From NCBI RefSeq assembly GCF_902833055.1, contig NZ_CADFEJ010000001.1, forward strand, positions 372,001 to 436,000: DNA of 64,000 nt. The letters run 5' to 3'. The position numbers and the translations under genes are program-made. Every line of letters begins with the position of its first letter. Positions within the stretch are counted from its first letter, which is position 1. Below are positions 26,108 to 36,136 of the stretch, one piece after another. Source of the DNA: Burkholderia territorii. Its GTDB lineage: Bacteria > Pseudomonadota > Gammaproteobacteria > Burkholderiales > Burkholderiaceae. The notes under the pieces are model-generated. The model saw nothing but the letters and a program-made list of their open reading frames with translations. It was not told where the DNA came from and searched no databases.

Positions 26108-28693
26108 ATGAAACTCATCGTCATCGGCCACGGGATGGTCGGCCACAAGCTGCTCGAATGCGTCGCCGCGCAGGCCGGCGCGGCGGACACGCTGCAGGTC
26201 ACGGTGCTCGGCGAGGAACCGCGCCCGGCGTACGACCGCGTGCACCTGTCGGAATTCTTCGCGGGCAAGTCGGCGGACGATCTGTCGCTCGTCGAGCCGG
26301 GCTTCTTCGAGCGTCATCCGCAGTTCGACCTGCGTCTGAATGCGCAGGTCGCGTCGATCGACCGCGTCGCGCACACGGTCACGCTCGCGTCCGGCGAAAC
26401 GCTCGCGTACGACAAGCTGGTGCTCGCGACGGGCTCGCGCCCGTTCGTGCCGCCGGTGCCGGGCCGCGATCGCGCGGGCTGCTTCGTGTACCGGACGATC
26501 GAGGATCTCGAGGCGATGCAGGCATGCGGCACGCACGCGAAGCGCGGCGTGGTGGTCGGCGGCGGGCTGCTCGGCCTCGAATGCGCGAAGGCGTTGCGCG
26601 ACATGGGCCTCGACACGCACGTCGTCGAATTCGCGCCGCGGCTGATGGCCGTGCAGGTCGACGACGGCGGCGGCCGGATGCTGCGCGCGAAGATCGAGGC
26701 GCTCGGCGTGACCGTGCATACGGGCAAGAACACGCTCGAGATCGTCGACGGCGAACAAGGCACGCACCGGATGGCGTTCGCCGACGGCTCGCATCTCGAC
26801 ACCGACATGATCGTGTTCTCGGCCGGCATCCGCGCGCGCGATGAACTGGCACGTGCGTGCGGCCTGGAAATCGGCCCGCGCGGCGGCGTCGCGATCGACG
26901 ACGCGTGCCGCACGAGCGACGCCGACATCTACGCGATCGGCGAATGCGCGGCTTGGAACGGCACGGTGTACGGGCTCGTCGCACCGGGCTACGACATGGC
27001 GCGCGTGGTCGCGAAGCAGCTTGGCGGCGACGTGAAGGAAGCCGCCGACGCCGCGTTCGCCGGTGCCGACATGAGCACCAAGCTGAAGCTGATGGGCGTC
27101 GACGTCGCGAGCATCGGCGACGCGCACGGCGCGACGGCCGGCTGCCGCACCTACCAGTACGCGGACGAGCGCCGCCAGGTCTACAAGAAGCTGGTGGTGT
27201 CGGACTGCGGCAAGTTCCTGCACGGCGCGGTGATGGTCGGCGACGCGGCCGAATACGGCACGCTGCTGCAGATGATGCTGAACCGCATCGAGTTGCCGGA
27301 GTCGCCGGAATTCCTGATCCTGCCGTCGTCGGACGGCGCGGCGAAGCCGGCGATCGGCGTCGACGCGCTGCCCGAGGGTGCGCAGATCTGCTCGTGCAAC
27401 AACGTGTCGAAGTCGCAGATCTGCGCGGCGGTGGCGGACGGTGCGACGAGCCTCGGCGCACTGAAGTCGTGCACGGGCGCGGGCACGTCGTGCGGCGGCT
27501 GCGTGCCGCTCGTCACGCAGATCATGAAGGCCGAGATGAAGAAGCAGGGCCTCGCGGTCAACAACCATCTGTGCGAGCACTTCCCGTATTCGCGCCAGGA
27601 ACTGTTCCATCTGATTCGCGTCGAGCGCATCACGACGTTCGACGAACTGCTCGCGAAGCACGGCCACGGGCTGGGCTGCGACGTGTGCAAACCGGCGGTG
27701 GCGGGCATCCTCGCATCGTGCTTCAACGAGTTCGTGCTGAAGAAGGAACATGCGGGGCTGCAGGATTCGAACGACTACTACCTCGCGAACATCCAGCGCG
27801 ACGGCACGTACTCGGTCGTGCCGCGCATGCCGGGCGGCGAAGTGACGCCGGAAGGGCTGATCGCGGTCGGCCAGGTCGCGAAGAAGTACGGGCTCTACAC
27901 GAAGATCACGGGTGGCCAGCGCGTCGACCTGTTCGGCGCGCGCGTCGAGCAGCTGCCGTCGATCTGGGAGGAGCTGATCGCGGCCGGCTTCGAATCGGGC
28001 CACGCGTACGGCAAGGCGGTGCGCACGGTGAAGTCGTGCGTCGGTTCGACGTGGTGCCGCTACGGCGTCGACGATTCAGTCGGCCTCGCGATCGACATCG
28101 AGAACCGCTACAAGGGCTTGCGCGCGCCGCACAAGATCAAGTTCGGCGTGTCCGGCTGCACGCGCGAGTGCGCGGAAGCGCAGGGCAAGGACATCGGGAT
28201 CATCGCGACCGAGAAGGGCTGGAACCTGTACGTGTGCGGCAACGGCGGGATGAAACCGCGCCATGCGGAGCTGCTCGCGTCCGATCTCGACCGCGACACG
28301 CTGATCCGCTACATCGACCGCTTCCTGATGTTCTACGTGCGCACGGCCGACCGGCTGCAGCGCACGAGCGTCTGGCGCGACAACCTCGAAGGCGGGCTCG
28401 ACTACCTGATCGACGTCGTCGTGCACGACAAGCTCGGGATCGCGGCCGAACTCGAGGCCGACATGCAGCACGTGGTCGACACCTACGAATGCGAGTGGAA
28501 GAAGGCCGTCACCGATCCGGACACGCGCAAGCGCTTCCGCCACTTCGTGAACAGCGACGCGCCGGACACGACCATCGCGTTCGTCGAGACGCGCGGGCAG
28601 ATCCGGCCCGCCACGCCCGCCGAGCGCGCGGGCGGCAAGCCCGTTTCGATTCCGGTCGTCGTCGAACCGGCAATCGAACCCGCAACCGTTTGA
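26108..28693 (+). CDS. nirB: Assimilatory NAD(P)H nitrite reductase, large subunit
   Basis: The 861-residue protein has an FAD/NAD(P)H reductase domain (1 to about 400; start IVIGHGMVGHK, NAD motif VVGGGLLGLE), two BFD-like [2Fe-2S] segments (CSCNNVSK to CGGC near 440-480, then CEHFPYSRQE to CDVC), a ferredoxin-like half domain and the siroheme/[4Fe-4S] domain with CVGSTWCRYG (C-X5-C) and CTREC (C-X3-C). It reduces nitrite to ammonium with six electrons in the cytoplasm. It lies 21 bp after nasA and 38 bp before nirD, in one operon. CobA, encoded divergently, supplies the siroheme precursor. Confidence 0.96.
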   Translation: MKLIVIGHGMVGHKLLECVAAQAGAADTLQVTVLGEEPRPAYDRVHLSEFFAGKSADDLSLVEPGFFERHPQFDLRLNAQVASIDRVAHTVTLASGETLAYDKLVLATGSRPFVPPVPGRDRAGCFVYRTIEDLEAMQACGTHAKRGVVVGGGLLGLECAKALRDMGLDTHVVEFAPRLMAVQVDDGGGRMLRAKIEALGVTVHTGKNTLEIVDGEQGTHRMAFADGSHLDTDMIVFSAGIRARDELARACGLEIGPRGGVAIDDACRTSDADIYAIGECAAWNGTVYGLVAPGYDMARVVAKQLGGDVKEAADAAFAGADMSTKLKLMGVDVASIGDAHGATAGCRTYQYADERRQVYKKLVVSDCGKFLHGAVMVGDAAEYGTLLQMMLNRIELPESPEFLILPSSDGAAKPAIGVDALPEGAQICSCNNVSKSQICAAVADGATSLGALKSCTGAGTSCGGCVPLVTQIMKAEMKKQGLAVNNHLCEHFPYSRQELFHLIRVERITTFDELLAKHGHGLGCDVCKPAVAGILASCFNEFVLKKEHAGLQDSNDYYLANIQRDGTYSVVPRMPGGEVTPEGLIAVGQVAKKYGLYTKITGGQRVDLFGARVEQLPSIWEELIAAGFESGHAYGKAVRTVKSCVGSTWCRYGVDDSVGLAIDIENRYKGLRAPHKIKFGVSGCTRECAEAQGKDIGIIATEKGWNLYVCGNGGMKPRHAELLASDLDRDTLIRYIDRFLMFYVRTADRLQRTSVWRDNLEGGLDYLIDVVVHDKLGIAAELEADMQHVVDTYECEWKKAVTDPDTRKRFRHFVNSDAPDTTIAFVETRGQIRPATPAERAGGKPVSIPVVVEPAIEPATV

Positions 28694-28731
28694 TCCCGAC
28701 CGACACCAGCGTCTTTTCCAAGGAGCCCATC

Positions 28732-29079
28732 ATGAACGATCGTCTTCCGCTGTCCTGGACCCGTGTGTGCCCGCTCGACGACATCGTGCCGAATACCGGC
28801 GTTTGCGCGCTCGTCAACGGCGAGCAGGTGGCGGTGTTCCATGTCGCGCATCCCGAAGAAGGCGGCGTGTTCGCGATCGGCAACGTCGATCCGGTGTCGC
28901 AGGCGGCCGTGATGTCGCGCGGGTTGATCGGCAGCCTCGGCGAGCGCGTGGTCGTCGCGTCGCCGCTGTACAAGCAGCATTTCGATTTGCGCACCGGCGA
29001 ATGCCTCGAATCGCCCGAGAAATCGGTGAGCGCGTATCCGTCGCGGGTCGAGGACGGTTACGTGTGGATCGCCGCCTGA
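28732..29079 (+). CDS. nirD: Nitrite reductase small subunit (Rieske-like)
   Basis: The 115-residue protein matches NirD: WTRVCPLDDIVPNTGVCALV, AIGNVDPVSQAAVMSRGL, SPLYKQHFDLRTGECLE and a C-terminal YPSRVEDGYVWI. It keeps the Rieske-like fold but lacks the CxH/CxxH ligands, as usual for NirD, so it binds no cluster and acts as the structural partner of NirB. AAGGAG lies just before the ATG. It is 16 bp from the nitrate reductase gene. Confidence 0.95.
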   Translation: MNDRLPLSWTRVCPLDDIVPNTGVCALVNGEQVAVFHVAHPEEGGVFAIGNVDPVSQAAVMSRGLIGSLGERVVVASPLYKQHFDLRTGECLESPEKSVSAYPSRVEDGYVWIAA

Positions 29080-29095
29080 GCGCCCGGGAGCACGC

Positions 29096-32000
29096 ATGAG
29101 CGCCACCGCCGTCAGGAGCGTATGCCCGTACTGCGGCGTGGGCTGTGGGATGGTGCTGCACGTCGAGGATGACGAAGTCGTCAAGGTGTCAGGCGACGTC
29201 GATCATCCGACCAACTTCGGACGGCTGTGCACGAAAGGCTCGTCGGCGCACGTCGCGTTGCGCCGTTCCGGGCGTCTCGATCGCGCGTTCGTGCGGCGCG
29301 CGCGCGAGGACGACCTCGTGCCGCTGCCGGCCCGCGACGCGATCGCCGAGACCGCGCGGCGCCTGTGCGCGGTGCTCGACGCGCACGGGCCCGATGCGTT
29401 GTCGTTCTACGTGTCGGGGCAGATGTCGATCGAGGCGCAATACCTCGTGAACAAGCTCGCGAAGGGCTTCGTCGGCACCAACAACATCGAGTCGAACTCG
29501 CGCCTGTGCATGGCGAGCGCGAGCACCGGCTACAAGCAGTCGCTCGGCGCGGACGGCCCGCCCGGGTCGTACCAGGACTTCGATCGCGCGAACCTGTTCT
29601 TCGTGATCGGCGCGAACATGGCCGACTGCCACCCGATCCTGTTCCTGCGCATGATGGATCGCGTGAAGGCCGGCGCCAAGCTGATCGTCGTCGATCCGCG
29701 CCGCACCGGCACCGCCGACAAGGCCGACCTGTTCCTCCAGATCCGGCCGGGCACCGATCTCGCGCTGACCAACGGCTTGCTGCATCTGCTGCACGCGAAC
29801 GGCCGCACCGATGCCGCGTTCATCAATGCGTATACCGAAGGATGGGACGAGATGCCCGCGTTCCTCGCGGACTACACGCCCGAGCGCGTCGCGGCGATCA
29901 CCGGCCTCGCGGAAGCCGACATCCGCACGGCCGCGCAATGGATCGGCGACGCGCAGGAATGGATGAGCTGCTGGACCATGGGCCTCAACCAGAGCACGCA
30001 CGGCGTGTGGAACACCAACGCGATCTGCAACCTGCATCTGGCGACGGGCGCGATCTGCCGCCCGGGCAGCGGGCCGTTTTCGCTGACCGGCCAGCCGAAC
30101 GCGATGGGCGGACGCGAGATGGGCTACATGGGCCCCGGCCTGCCGGGCCAGCGCTCGGTGCTGTCCGACGACGACCGGCGCTTCGTCGAGAACCTGTGGC
30201 GCGTGCCGGCCGGCACGCTGCGCAAGGACACAGGCGGCGGCACGGTCGATCTGTTCGAACGGATGGCGGCCGGCGACATCAAGGCGTGCTGGATCGTCTG
30301 CACGAATCCGGTCGCGACCGTGCCGAACCGGCAGAAGGTGATCGCGGGGCTGCAGGCCGCGGAGCTCGTGATCGCGCAGGACGCGTTCCTCGACACCGAG
30401 ACCAACCGCTACGCCGACATCCTGTTGCCCGGCGCGCTGTGGGCCGAGGGCGACGGCGTGATGGTCAACTCCGAGCGCAACATGACGCTGATGCGCGCGG
30501 CGATCGCGCCGCCCGGCGACGCGCTGCCGGACTGGCGCATCGTCGCGGAAGTCGCGCGCGCGATGGGCTTCGGCGATGCGTTCGACTACGCGTCGGCGGC
30601 CGACGTGTTCGACGAGATCGTGCGCTTTTCGAATCCGGCGACCGGCTACGACCTGCGCGGCGCGAGCCATGCCGCGCTGCGCGACGGCCCCGTGCAATGG
30701 CCGGTCGCACCGGGCACCGCGCGCGAGCGGCACCCGATCCGCTACCTGAACGACGGCGTGAGCCAGACGCCGCGCGCGGCCGCCGACGGCCGCGACGCAC
30801 CGCGCATCGCGTTTCCGACGGCGTCGGGCAAGGCGCGCTTCCTCGCGCGCGCGCACGTCGCGCCGGCCGAGCTGCCCGACGACACGTTCCCGATCGTGTT
30901 GAACACCGGCCGGCTGCAGCATCAATGGCACACGATGACGAAGACGGGCAAGGTCGCGATGCTCAACAAGCTCAATCCGCGCCCGTTCGTCGAACTGCAT
31001 CCGGACGATGCGAGCGCACTCGGCATCGCGACGAAGGACAGTGTCGAGATTCGCTCGGCGCGCGGTCGAGCGGTGCTGCCGGCCGTCGTCACCGAGCGCG
31101 TGCGGCGCGGCAACTGCTTCGCGCCGATGCACTGGAACGACGTGTACGGCGACGATCTGTGCATCAACGCGGTGACGAACGACGCGATCGATCCCGAATC
31201 GCAGCAACCCGAACTGAAGTATTGCGCGGTCGCACTGACGCGCGTCGACACGGGCGCGTTCGCGTCCGCCGATGACGACACGGCGCGGACCGACGCCAGC
31301 GCCGCCGACGCGCGGCCCGAGCCCGCGCCGGCGCAGATCGCGGCTTCACAGGAATTCGACATGGCAGACCTCGACACTTTCGCGGCCGCGCTCGGCGTGG
31401 CCGACCTCGCGCCGCCGCCGCTCTCCGAGGCCGAGCGCCTGTACGTGGCCGGGCTTGTCAGCGGGCTGAAGGCGAGCGCCGGCCGGCGCGAAGGCGGCGT
31501 GCCGGTGCTGCCGGCCGGTGCGCCGCTCGCGCAGCCGGTGCGGCTCTGGCTCGACGGGATGCTCGCGGGCCTGTTCAGCCGCTCGGCGCCCGTTCATGCA
31601 TCGGAAGGCGCCGTGCCCGCGCTGCCGGCCGAAGCCGCCGCACCCGGCGGCGTGCGGATCGTGCGAACGCGCCCGAAGGTCGTGCTGCTGTGGGCGTCGC
31701 AGACGGGCAACATCGAATCGCTGACCGAGGACTACGCGACGCAGCTGATGAACGCCGGCTTCGAGATCCGCACCGCGTGCATGTCCGACTATCCGGTCGC
31801 GTCGCTGGCCGGCGCGCAATACGTGCTGCTGATGACGAGCACGTTCGGCGACGGTGACGCGCCCGACAACGGCAGCGAGTTCTGGGAAGCGCTGCAGGCC
31901 GGCAGTGCCGCGCGCCTCGACGGCGTGCACTTCGCGGTGCTCGCGTTCGGCGATCGCAACTACGATCAGTTCTGCGGACACGGCCGCCGGCTCGACGCCC

Positions 32001-33283
32001 GGCTCGCGGAGCTCGGCGCGGTGCGGCTGTGCGCGCGAGTCGACTGCGACGTCGAATTCCAGCGCGATGCGGACCAGTGGCTCGAACGCGTGGTCGCCCG
32101 GATCAAGGAAGCGGATGCCGCGCTGCACGCGGTGCCTGCCACCGGAATGAGCGGGTCGGGATTGCTGCCGACCAAGGCGCACCCGGCACCGTCGAAGCTC
32201 GTCGCGAACCTGCGGCTCAACCGGCCCGGTGCCGCGAAGGACACGCGCTACGTGTCGCTGTCGACCGAAGGCGCGAACCTCGAATACGAAACCGGCGACG
32301 CACTCGGCGTGTGGCCGACCAACTGCCCGGAGCTGGTCGACGAGCTGCTGTCGGTCACCGCATTGAAGGCCGATGCGCCCGTGTCCGTCGCAGGCGTCGG
32401 CGACATGCGTCTCGGCGATGCGCTCGCGCGCCACTTCGACATCACGCGCCCGCATCCCGACACGCTGTCATTCATCGCGTCGCGCAGCGCGAACGGCGCG
32501 CTCAAGGCGCTGCTCGGCGACGATCGCAAGGCCGACCTGAAACAATGGTTGTGGGGGCAACAACTTGCGGACGTGCTGCACGAGTTTCCGGTCGAGCTGT
32601 CGGGCATGGAGCTGGTCGGGATGCTGAAGCGGCTGCAGCCGCGCCTGTATTCGATCGCATCTAGCCCGAGCGCGCACCCGGGCGAGATTCACCTGACCGT
32701 GTCGGCCGTGCGTTATCACAACGGCCGGCGCGCGCGCAAAGGCGTTGCGTCGACGTTCCTCGCGGACCGCGCCGACGACGGCCGCGTGCCGGTGTTCGTG
32801 CAGAAGTCCGCGCATTTCCGGCCGCCGGTGAACGGCGACGTGCCGGTCGTGATGGTCGGGCCCGGCACCGGCGTCGCGCCGTTCCGCGGTTTCCTGCACG
32901 AGCGGCAGGCGCGCGGTGCGCGGGGACGCAACTGGCTGTTCTTCGGCGAGCAGCATGCACGGACCGACTTCTACTACGGCGACGAACTGAGCGCGATGCG
33001 CGACAGCGGCTTCCTGACGCGGCTCGATCTCGCGTTTTCGCGCGACCAGGCCGACAAGATCTACGTGCAGGACCGGATGCGCGAACAGGGCGCCGAGCTG
33101 TACAAGTGGCTCGAGGAGGGCGCGCACTTCTACGTGTGCGGCGACGCGTCGCGGATGGCCAAGGACGTCGATACCGCGCTCAAGGCGATCGTCGCGGAGC
33201 ATGGCGGGATGTCGGAGGAGGCCGCGACCGACTACGTCGCGCGGCTCGCGAAGGCGCGGCGCTACATGCGGGACGTGTACTGA
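29096..33283 (+). CDS. nasC: Assimilatory nitrate reductase fused to a CysJ-type flavoprotein
   Basis: Residues 1 to about 710 form a molybdopterin nitrate reductase: [4Fe-4S] ligands C10, C13, C17 and C45 (CPYCGVGC...RLC), and the Mo-ligand cysteine in NSRLCMASA. A linker (about 710-855) follows, then a flavodoxin domain (VVLLWASQTGNIESLTEDYA), an FAD domain (RLYSIASSPSAHPG) and an NADPH domain (MVGPGTGVAPFRGF), as in CysJ. One chain can thus pass electrons from NADPH through FAD, FMN and Fe-S to Mo-bis-MGD and reduce nitrate to nitrite. At 1395 residues it is about twice a usual NasC. It is the last gene of the nas operon. Confidence 0.94.
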   Translation: MSATAVRSVCPYCGVGCGMVLHVEDDEVVKVSGDVDHPTNFGRLCTKGSSAHVALRRSGRLDRAFVRRAREDDLVPLPARDAIAETARRLCAVLDAHGPDALSFYVSGQMSIEAQYLVNKLAKGFVGTNNIESNSRLCMASASTGYKQSLGADGPPGSYQDFDRANLFFVIGANMADCHPILFLRMMDRVKAGAKLIVVDPRRTGTADKADLFLQIRPGTDLALTNGLLHLLHANGRTDAAFINAYTEGWDEMPAFLADYTPERVAAITGLAEADIRTAAQWIGDAQEWMSCWTMGLNQSTHGVWNTNAICNLHLATGAICRPGSGPFSLTGQPNAMGGREMGYMGPGLPGQRSVLSDDDRRFVENLWRVPAGTLRKDTGGGTVDLFERMAAGDIKACWIVCTNPVATVPNRQKVIAGLQAAELVIAQDAFLDTETNRYADILLPGALWAEGDGVMVNSERNMTLMRAAIAPPGDALPDWRIVAEVARAMGFGDAFDYASAADVFDEIVRFSNPATGYDLRGASHAALRDGPVQWPVAPGTARERHPIRYLNDGVSQTPRAAADGRDAPRIAFPTASGKARFLARAHVAPAELPDDTFPIVLNTGRLQHQWHTMTKTGKVAMLNKLNPRPFVELHPDDASALGIATKDSVEIRSARGRAVLPAVVTERVRRGNCFAPMHWNDVYGDDLCINAVTNDAIDPESQQPELKYCAVALTRVDTGAFASADDDTARTDASAADARPEPAPAQIAASQEFDMADLDTFAAALGVADLAPPPLSEAERLYVAGLVSGLKASAGRREGGVPVLPAGAPLAQPVRLWLDGMLAGLFSRSAPVHASEGAVPALPAEAAAPGGVRIVRTRPKVVLLWASQTGNIESLTEDYATQLMNAGFEIRTACMSDYPVASLAGAQYVLLMTSTFGDGDAPDNGSEFWEALQAGSAARLDGVHFAVLAFGDRNYDQFCGHGRRLDARLAELGAVRLCARVDCDVEFQRDADQWLERVVARIKEADAALHAVPATGMSGSGLLPTKAHPAPSKLVANLRLNRPGAAKDTRYVSLSTEGANLEYETGDALGVWPTNCPELVDELLSVTALKADAPVSVAGVGDMRLGDALARHFDITRPHPDTLSFIASRSANGALKALLGDDRKADLKQWLWGQQLADVLHEFPVELSGMELVGMLKRLQPRLYSIASSPSAHPGEIHLTVSAVRYHNGRRARKGVASTFLADRADDGRVPVFVQKSAHFRPPVNGDVPVVMVGPGTGVAPFRGFLHERQARGARGRNWLFFGEQHARTDFYYGDELSAMRDSGFLTRLDLAFSRDQADKIYVQDRMREQGAELYKWLEEGAHFYVCGDASRMAKDVDTALKAIVAEHGGMSEEAATDYVARLAKARRYMRDVY

Positions 33284-33404
33284 GCGCGGGTGGCGCGAGT
33301 CGGCGCGGCGACCGGCGAGCCGCAACCGTCGGCGGACCTGGGCTTCTGTCGGCATGACCGGCGATGGCGGATGGCGCGCAACCCGCCTGTCGCGCCGGCC
33401 CGCA

Positions 33405-34181
33405 TTACTGCTGCCGCTCCCATGCGCGCGCCTGCTCGGCGCGCACGAGCGCTTCCGACGACTGCGGCAGCAGGTTGCGGAACGCGCCGCCGTCGCGCTC
33501 GATCACGTCGACCATCTTCGCGATCATTTCCTCCGGATCGTGCTGCTCGAGCGGGAAGGTCAGCCGCTCCGGCGTCACGGTGTGGACGGCCGGATCGCGC
33601 CAGCGTCGCGGCGTTTCCATCATCCGGTCGTTGAAGCCGGTGCTGTACGGCCCCGGATTCACGACCGCGACGCGGATGCCGTGCGGCGCCAGTTCCGCGT
33701 GCATTGCCTCGGCGACCGATTCGACCGCATGCTTCGACGCGCAGTAGGCGCCCGTGAACGGCCCCGTGATCAGCCCCGCGATCGAGGACACGAACACGAT
33801 CTTGCCGTGCCCGCGCGCGAGCATGCCGCGCGCAATTTGCTGCGTGAGTTCGAGCGGCCCGAACACGTTGACGTCGAAGAGCTCGCGCACGATCTCGACC
33901 GGCAGGTCGACCAGCGCGCCGGCTTCGCCGACGCCCGCGTTGTTCACGAGCACGTCGACGTCGAATTCGGCCGCACGGGCGCGATCGTAGGCCGACGTGA
34001 CGTCGAGCTTCACCGCGCGCAACGACGCGCCGCGCTGCGCGGCGGCGTCCGTGAGCGCGTCGATCTCGGCGGTCGTGCGGACACCGGCCGTGACCGCGTG
34101 ACCGTGTTGCGCGAGCCGCAGCGCGACTTCGCGGCCGAAGCCGGTGCCCGCGCCGGTGATGAGAATGCGTTTCTGTGCCAT
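33405..34181 (-). CDS. Short-chain dehydrogenase/reductase (SDR)
   Basis: The 258-residue protein has the classical SDR features: TGAGTGFGREVALRLA (nucleotide loop), NNAGVGEAG, catalytic serine region VSSIAGLITGPFTGAY with YCASK, and the later PGPYSTGF. It is a cytoplasmic NAD(P)-dependent oxidoreductase of unknown substrate. It follows a GlcG-like gene by 4 bp on the same strand, forming a pair divergent from a LysR regulator, which probably controls both. Confidence 0.9.
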   Translation of the reverse strand: MAQKRILITGAGTGFGREVALRLAQHGHAVTAGVRTTAEIDALTDAAAQRGASLRAVKLDVTSAYDRARAAEFDVDVLVNNAGVGEAGALVDLPVEIVRELFDVNVFGPLELTQQIARGMLARGHGKIVFVSSIAGLITGPFTGAYCASKHAVESVAEAMHAELAPHGIRVAVVNPGPYSTGFNDRMMETPRRWRDPAVHTVTPERLTFPLEQHDPEEMIAKMVDVIERDGGAFRNLLPQSSEALVRAEQARAWERQQ

Positions 34182-34185
34182 GTGC

Positions 34186-34623
34186 TTACCTCGAGGTGGG
34201 AAAGGTTGCGTGAAAGCGATCGCGGCAATGCCGGGCGATCGCGTCGTCCTGCTCGACGCTGCCGCCCGATACGCCGATCGCGCCGACGCAGCGACCGCTG
34301 GCGTCGACCAGCGGCTCGCCGCCGCCGAACGTGACGAGCCCGCCGTGGCTGTGCTCGATCCCGCGCAGCGGACCGGCGCCGGACATCGCGCCGAGCGCGG
34401 CGGTCGATGCGCGGAAGCGGATCGCCGTCAGCGCCTTGCGCTGCGCGAGGTCGATCGCGCCGAGAAAGCAGTCGTCGGTGCGGACGAACGCAAGCAGGTT
34501 CGCGCCGGCGTCGACGATCGCGATCGATACGCCGGCGACCTGCAGTGACGCGGCCTGCGCGAGCGCGGTTTCGATCGTCAGGCGGGCGGCCGCGAGCGGC
34601 AGGGCGGGGCAGTGCGGATCCAT
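34186..34623 (-). CDS. GlcG/HbpS family protein
   Basis: The 145-residue protein carries the GlcG pattern: VAGVSIAIVDAGANLLAFVRTDD, then a C-terminal GGEPLVDASGRCVGAIGVSGGSVEQDDAIAR split over two lines of the fold. Relatives bind haem or corrinoids (HbpS) or accompany small-molecule degradation enzymes; their reaction is often unknown. It is the first gene after the divergent promoter and lies only 4 bp before the SDR gene. Confidence 0.85.
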   Translation of the reverse strand: MDPHCPALPLAAARLTIETALAQAASLQVAGVSIAIVDAGANLLAFVRTDDCFLGAIDLAQRKALTAIRFRASTAALGAMSGAGPLRGIEHSHGGLVTFGGGEPLVDASGRCVGAIGVSGGSVEQDDAIARHCRDRFHATFPTSR

Positions 34624-34717
34624 TCGATGCTCCAGTGAGGGACGGCCGGGCCAGTGTAGGCGGTTCGGGTATATGGGAGAATCCGTATTCCGCTCGAAGG
34701 AGTTTCAAGTTTTTTTA

Positions 34718-35629
34718 ATGATGAGCAGACGCGATCCGATGGCCGGGCTGCACGTGTTCATGACCGTCGCGACGGCCGGCAACTTCACGCGCGCGGCCGC
34801 CGCGCTCGGCCTGACACCCGCCGCCGTCAGTCTCGCGATCGGGCAGCTCGAGGGCGAGCTGAACGTGAAACTGTTCAATCGCAGCACGCGCGGCGTGAGC
34901 CTGACGGAAGCCGGCCGGCATTACCTGCAGCAGACGGAGCCCGCGTACCGGCAGGTCATGCACGCGCGCGACGCGCTGAAGGAGGTGCGCAGCGAGCCGG
35001 GTGGGCTGTTGCGCATCACCGCGCTGCCGCTGGCACGCACCCTCGTGATTGCACCGGTGCTTGCCGCGTTCCGGGCGCGCTATCCGAAGGTGCGGCTCGA
35101 GATTCGCTACGAGAACGAGCTGATCGATATCGCGAAGGACGGCTTCGACGCGGGGATTCGTCTCGCCGACCGGCTGCAGCCGGGCATGATCGGCGTGCGC
35201 ATCGCGCCCGCGCTCACCTGCGCGCTGGTTGCATCGCCCGGTTACCTCGCGCGGCACGGCACGCCCGCGTCGATCGCCGAGCTGGAGCGGCACGCGTGCA
35301 TCCGTTTCCGGTTTTCGGAGAGCGGGCGCCTGCACAAGTGGCTGCTGCACGACGGGCGCCGCGACGTCGATCTCGATCCGGAAGGCGTGCTCGTCACGAA
35401 CGATGCGGATGCGGTGATCGATGCCGCGCGCGAGGGCGTCGGCATCGCGTTCGCGTTCATGCGCGAGCGCATCGACGCGGACTTGCGCGACGGCTCGCTC
35501 GTCGAGGTGTTGCCCGGTGCGTGCCGGACGCTGCCGCCGATGTGGCTCTATTACGTGAATCGCAAGCACGTGCCGGCGAAGTTGCGGGCGTTCATCGACG
35601 TGCTGCGCGAGCGGGCCGGCATCCACTAG
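34718..35629 (+). CDS. LysR-family transcriptional regulator
   Basis: The 303-residue product has the N-terminal helix-turn-helix (FTRAAAALGLTPAAVSLAIGQ; LFNRSTRGVSLTEAG), in which the usual QPAVS is TPAAVS, as in the CrgA/AaeR-like branch. The effector domain follows (LRITALPLARTLVIAPVL). Two adjacent ATGs start the gene; the GAAGGAG upstream is about 15 bases away, a long spacing over a run of T. It diverges from the GlcG-SDR pair; an imperfect dyad with T-N11-A character lies in the 94-bp gap around 34665-34690. Confidence 0.9.
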   Translation: MMSRRDPMAGLHVFMTVATAGNFTRAAAALGLTPAAVSLAIGQLEGELNVKLFNRSTRGVSLTEAGRHYLQQTEPAYRQVMHARDALKEVRSEPGGLLRITALPLARTLVIAPVLAAFRARYPKVRLEIRYENELIDIAKDGFDAGIRLADRLQPGMIGVRIAPALTCALVASPGYLARHGTPASIAELERHACIRFRFSESGRLHKWLLHDGRRDVDLDPEGVLVTNDADAVIDAAREGVGIAFAFMRERIDADLRDGSLVEVLPGACRTLPPMWLYYVNRKHVPAKLRAFIDVLRERAGIH

Positions 35630-35701
35630 CGGGGCTCGCTGCAGCGATGCGCGGGACGGCGCATGATGGCGGCTTCATCCACGCAGCCACGGAGTCGCGT
35701 C

Positions 35702-36136
35702 ATGACGGCACACCGGAATTACCCGCTTCGAACCCTTGCGATCGTCGCATCGCTGGCCGCTACCGCATTCTTCGGCGCGCCGGCCGTCGCGCAGACGTCG
35801 ACGGTGCCGGCCGGCACGGCCGCCGCGACGCCCGACAACGCGGTGCTGCTGACCGTCTTCCTGAAGCACGACCAGTCGCGCCCGCTCGCCGAACTGAACG
35901 CGCAGCTCGAGAGACAGGGGTTCTACAAGGCGTTTCCGCCGCCGGGCGTTGAAGTGGTGAGCTGGACGGTGGCAATGGGAATCGGCCAGATCGTCGTGCT
36001 GCGCTTGCCGGCGTCGCGGGTGCGGGAGGTCAATCGCGTGCTGGAGGACACCGCGTGGGGCGCGTACCGGACCGAGTTCTATCCGACTTACGACTACAAG
36101 GCGATCGGGCTCGCGTCGCACGAGCGCGCGAAGTGA
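35702..36136 (+). CDS. Small secreted protein of unknown function
   Basis: The 144-residue product has a clear signal peptide (MTAHRNYPLRTLAIVASLAA, cleavage after AVAQ). The mature part contains VLLTVFLKHDQSRPLAELN and HERAK at the end and has no recognised catalytic motif. The ATG at 35702 follows GGAG by seven bases; an earlier ATG at 35663 lacks this. A hairpin terminator follows the gene. I do not recognise the family. Confidence 0.75.
   Translation: MTAHRNYPLRTLAIVASLAATAFFGAPAVAQTSTVPAGTAAATPDNAVLLTVFLKHDQSRPLAELNAQLERQGFYKAFPPPGVEVVSWTVAMGIGQIVVLRLPASRVREVNRVLEDTAWGAYRTEFYPTYDYKAIGLASHERAK

Noticed and set aside
25028..28003. Minus-strand frame of almost 1000 codons opposite nasA and nirB
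   Set aside because: Composition is Arg/His/Ala-rich with no motif, and the opposite strand encodes well-conserved NasA and NirB.
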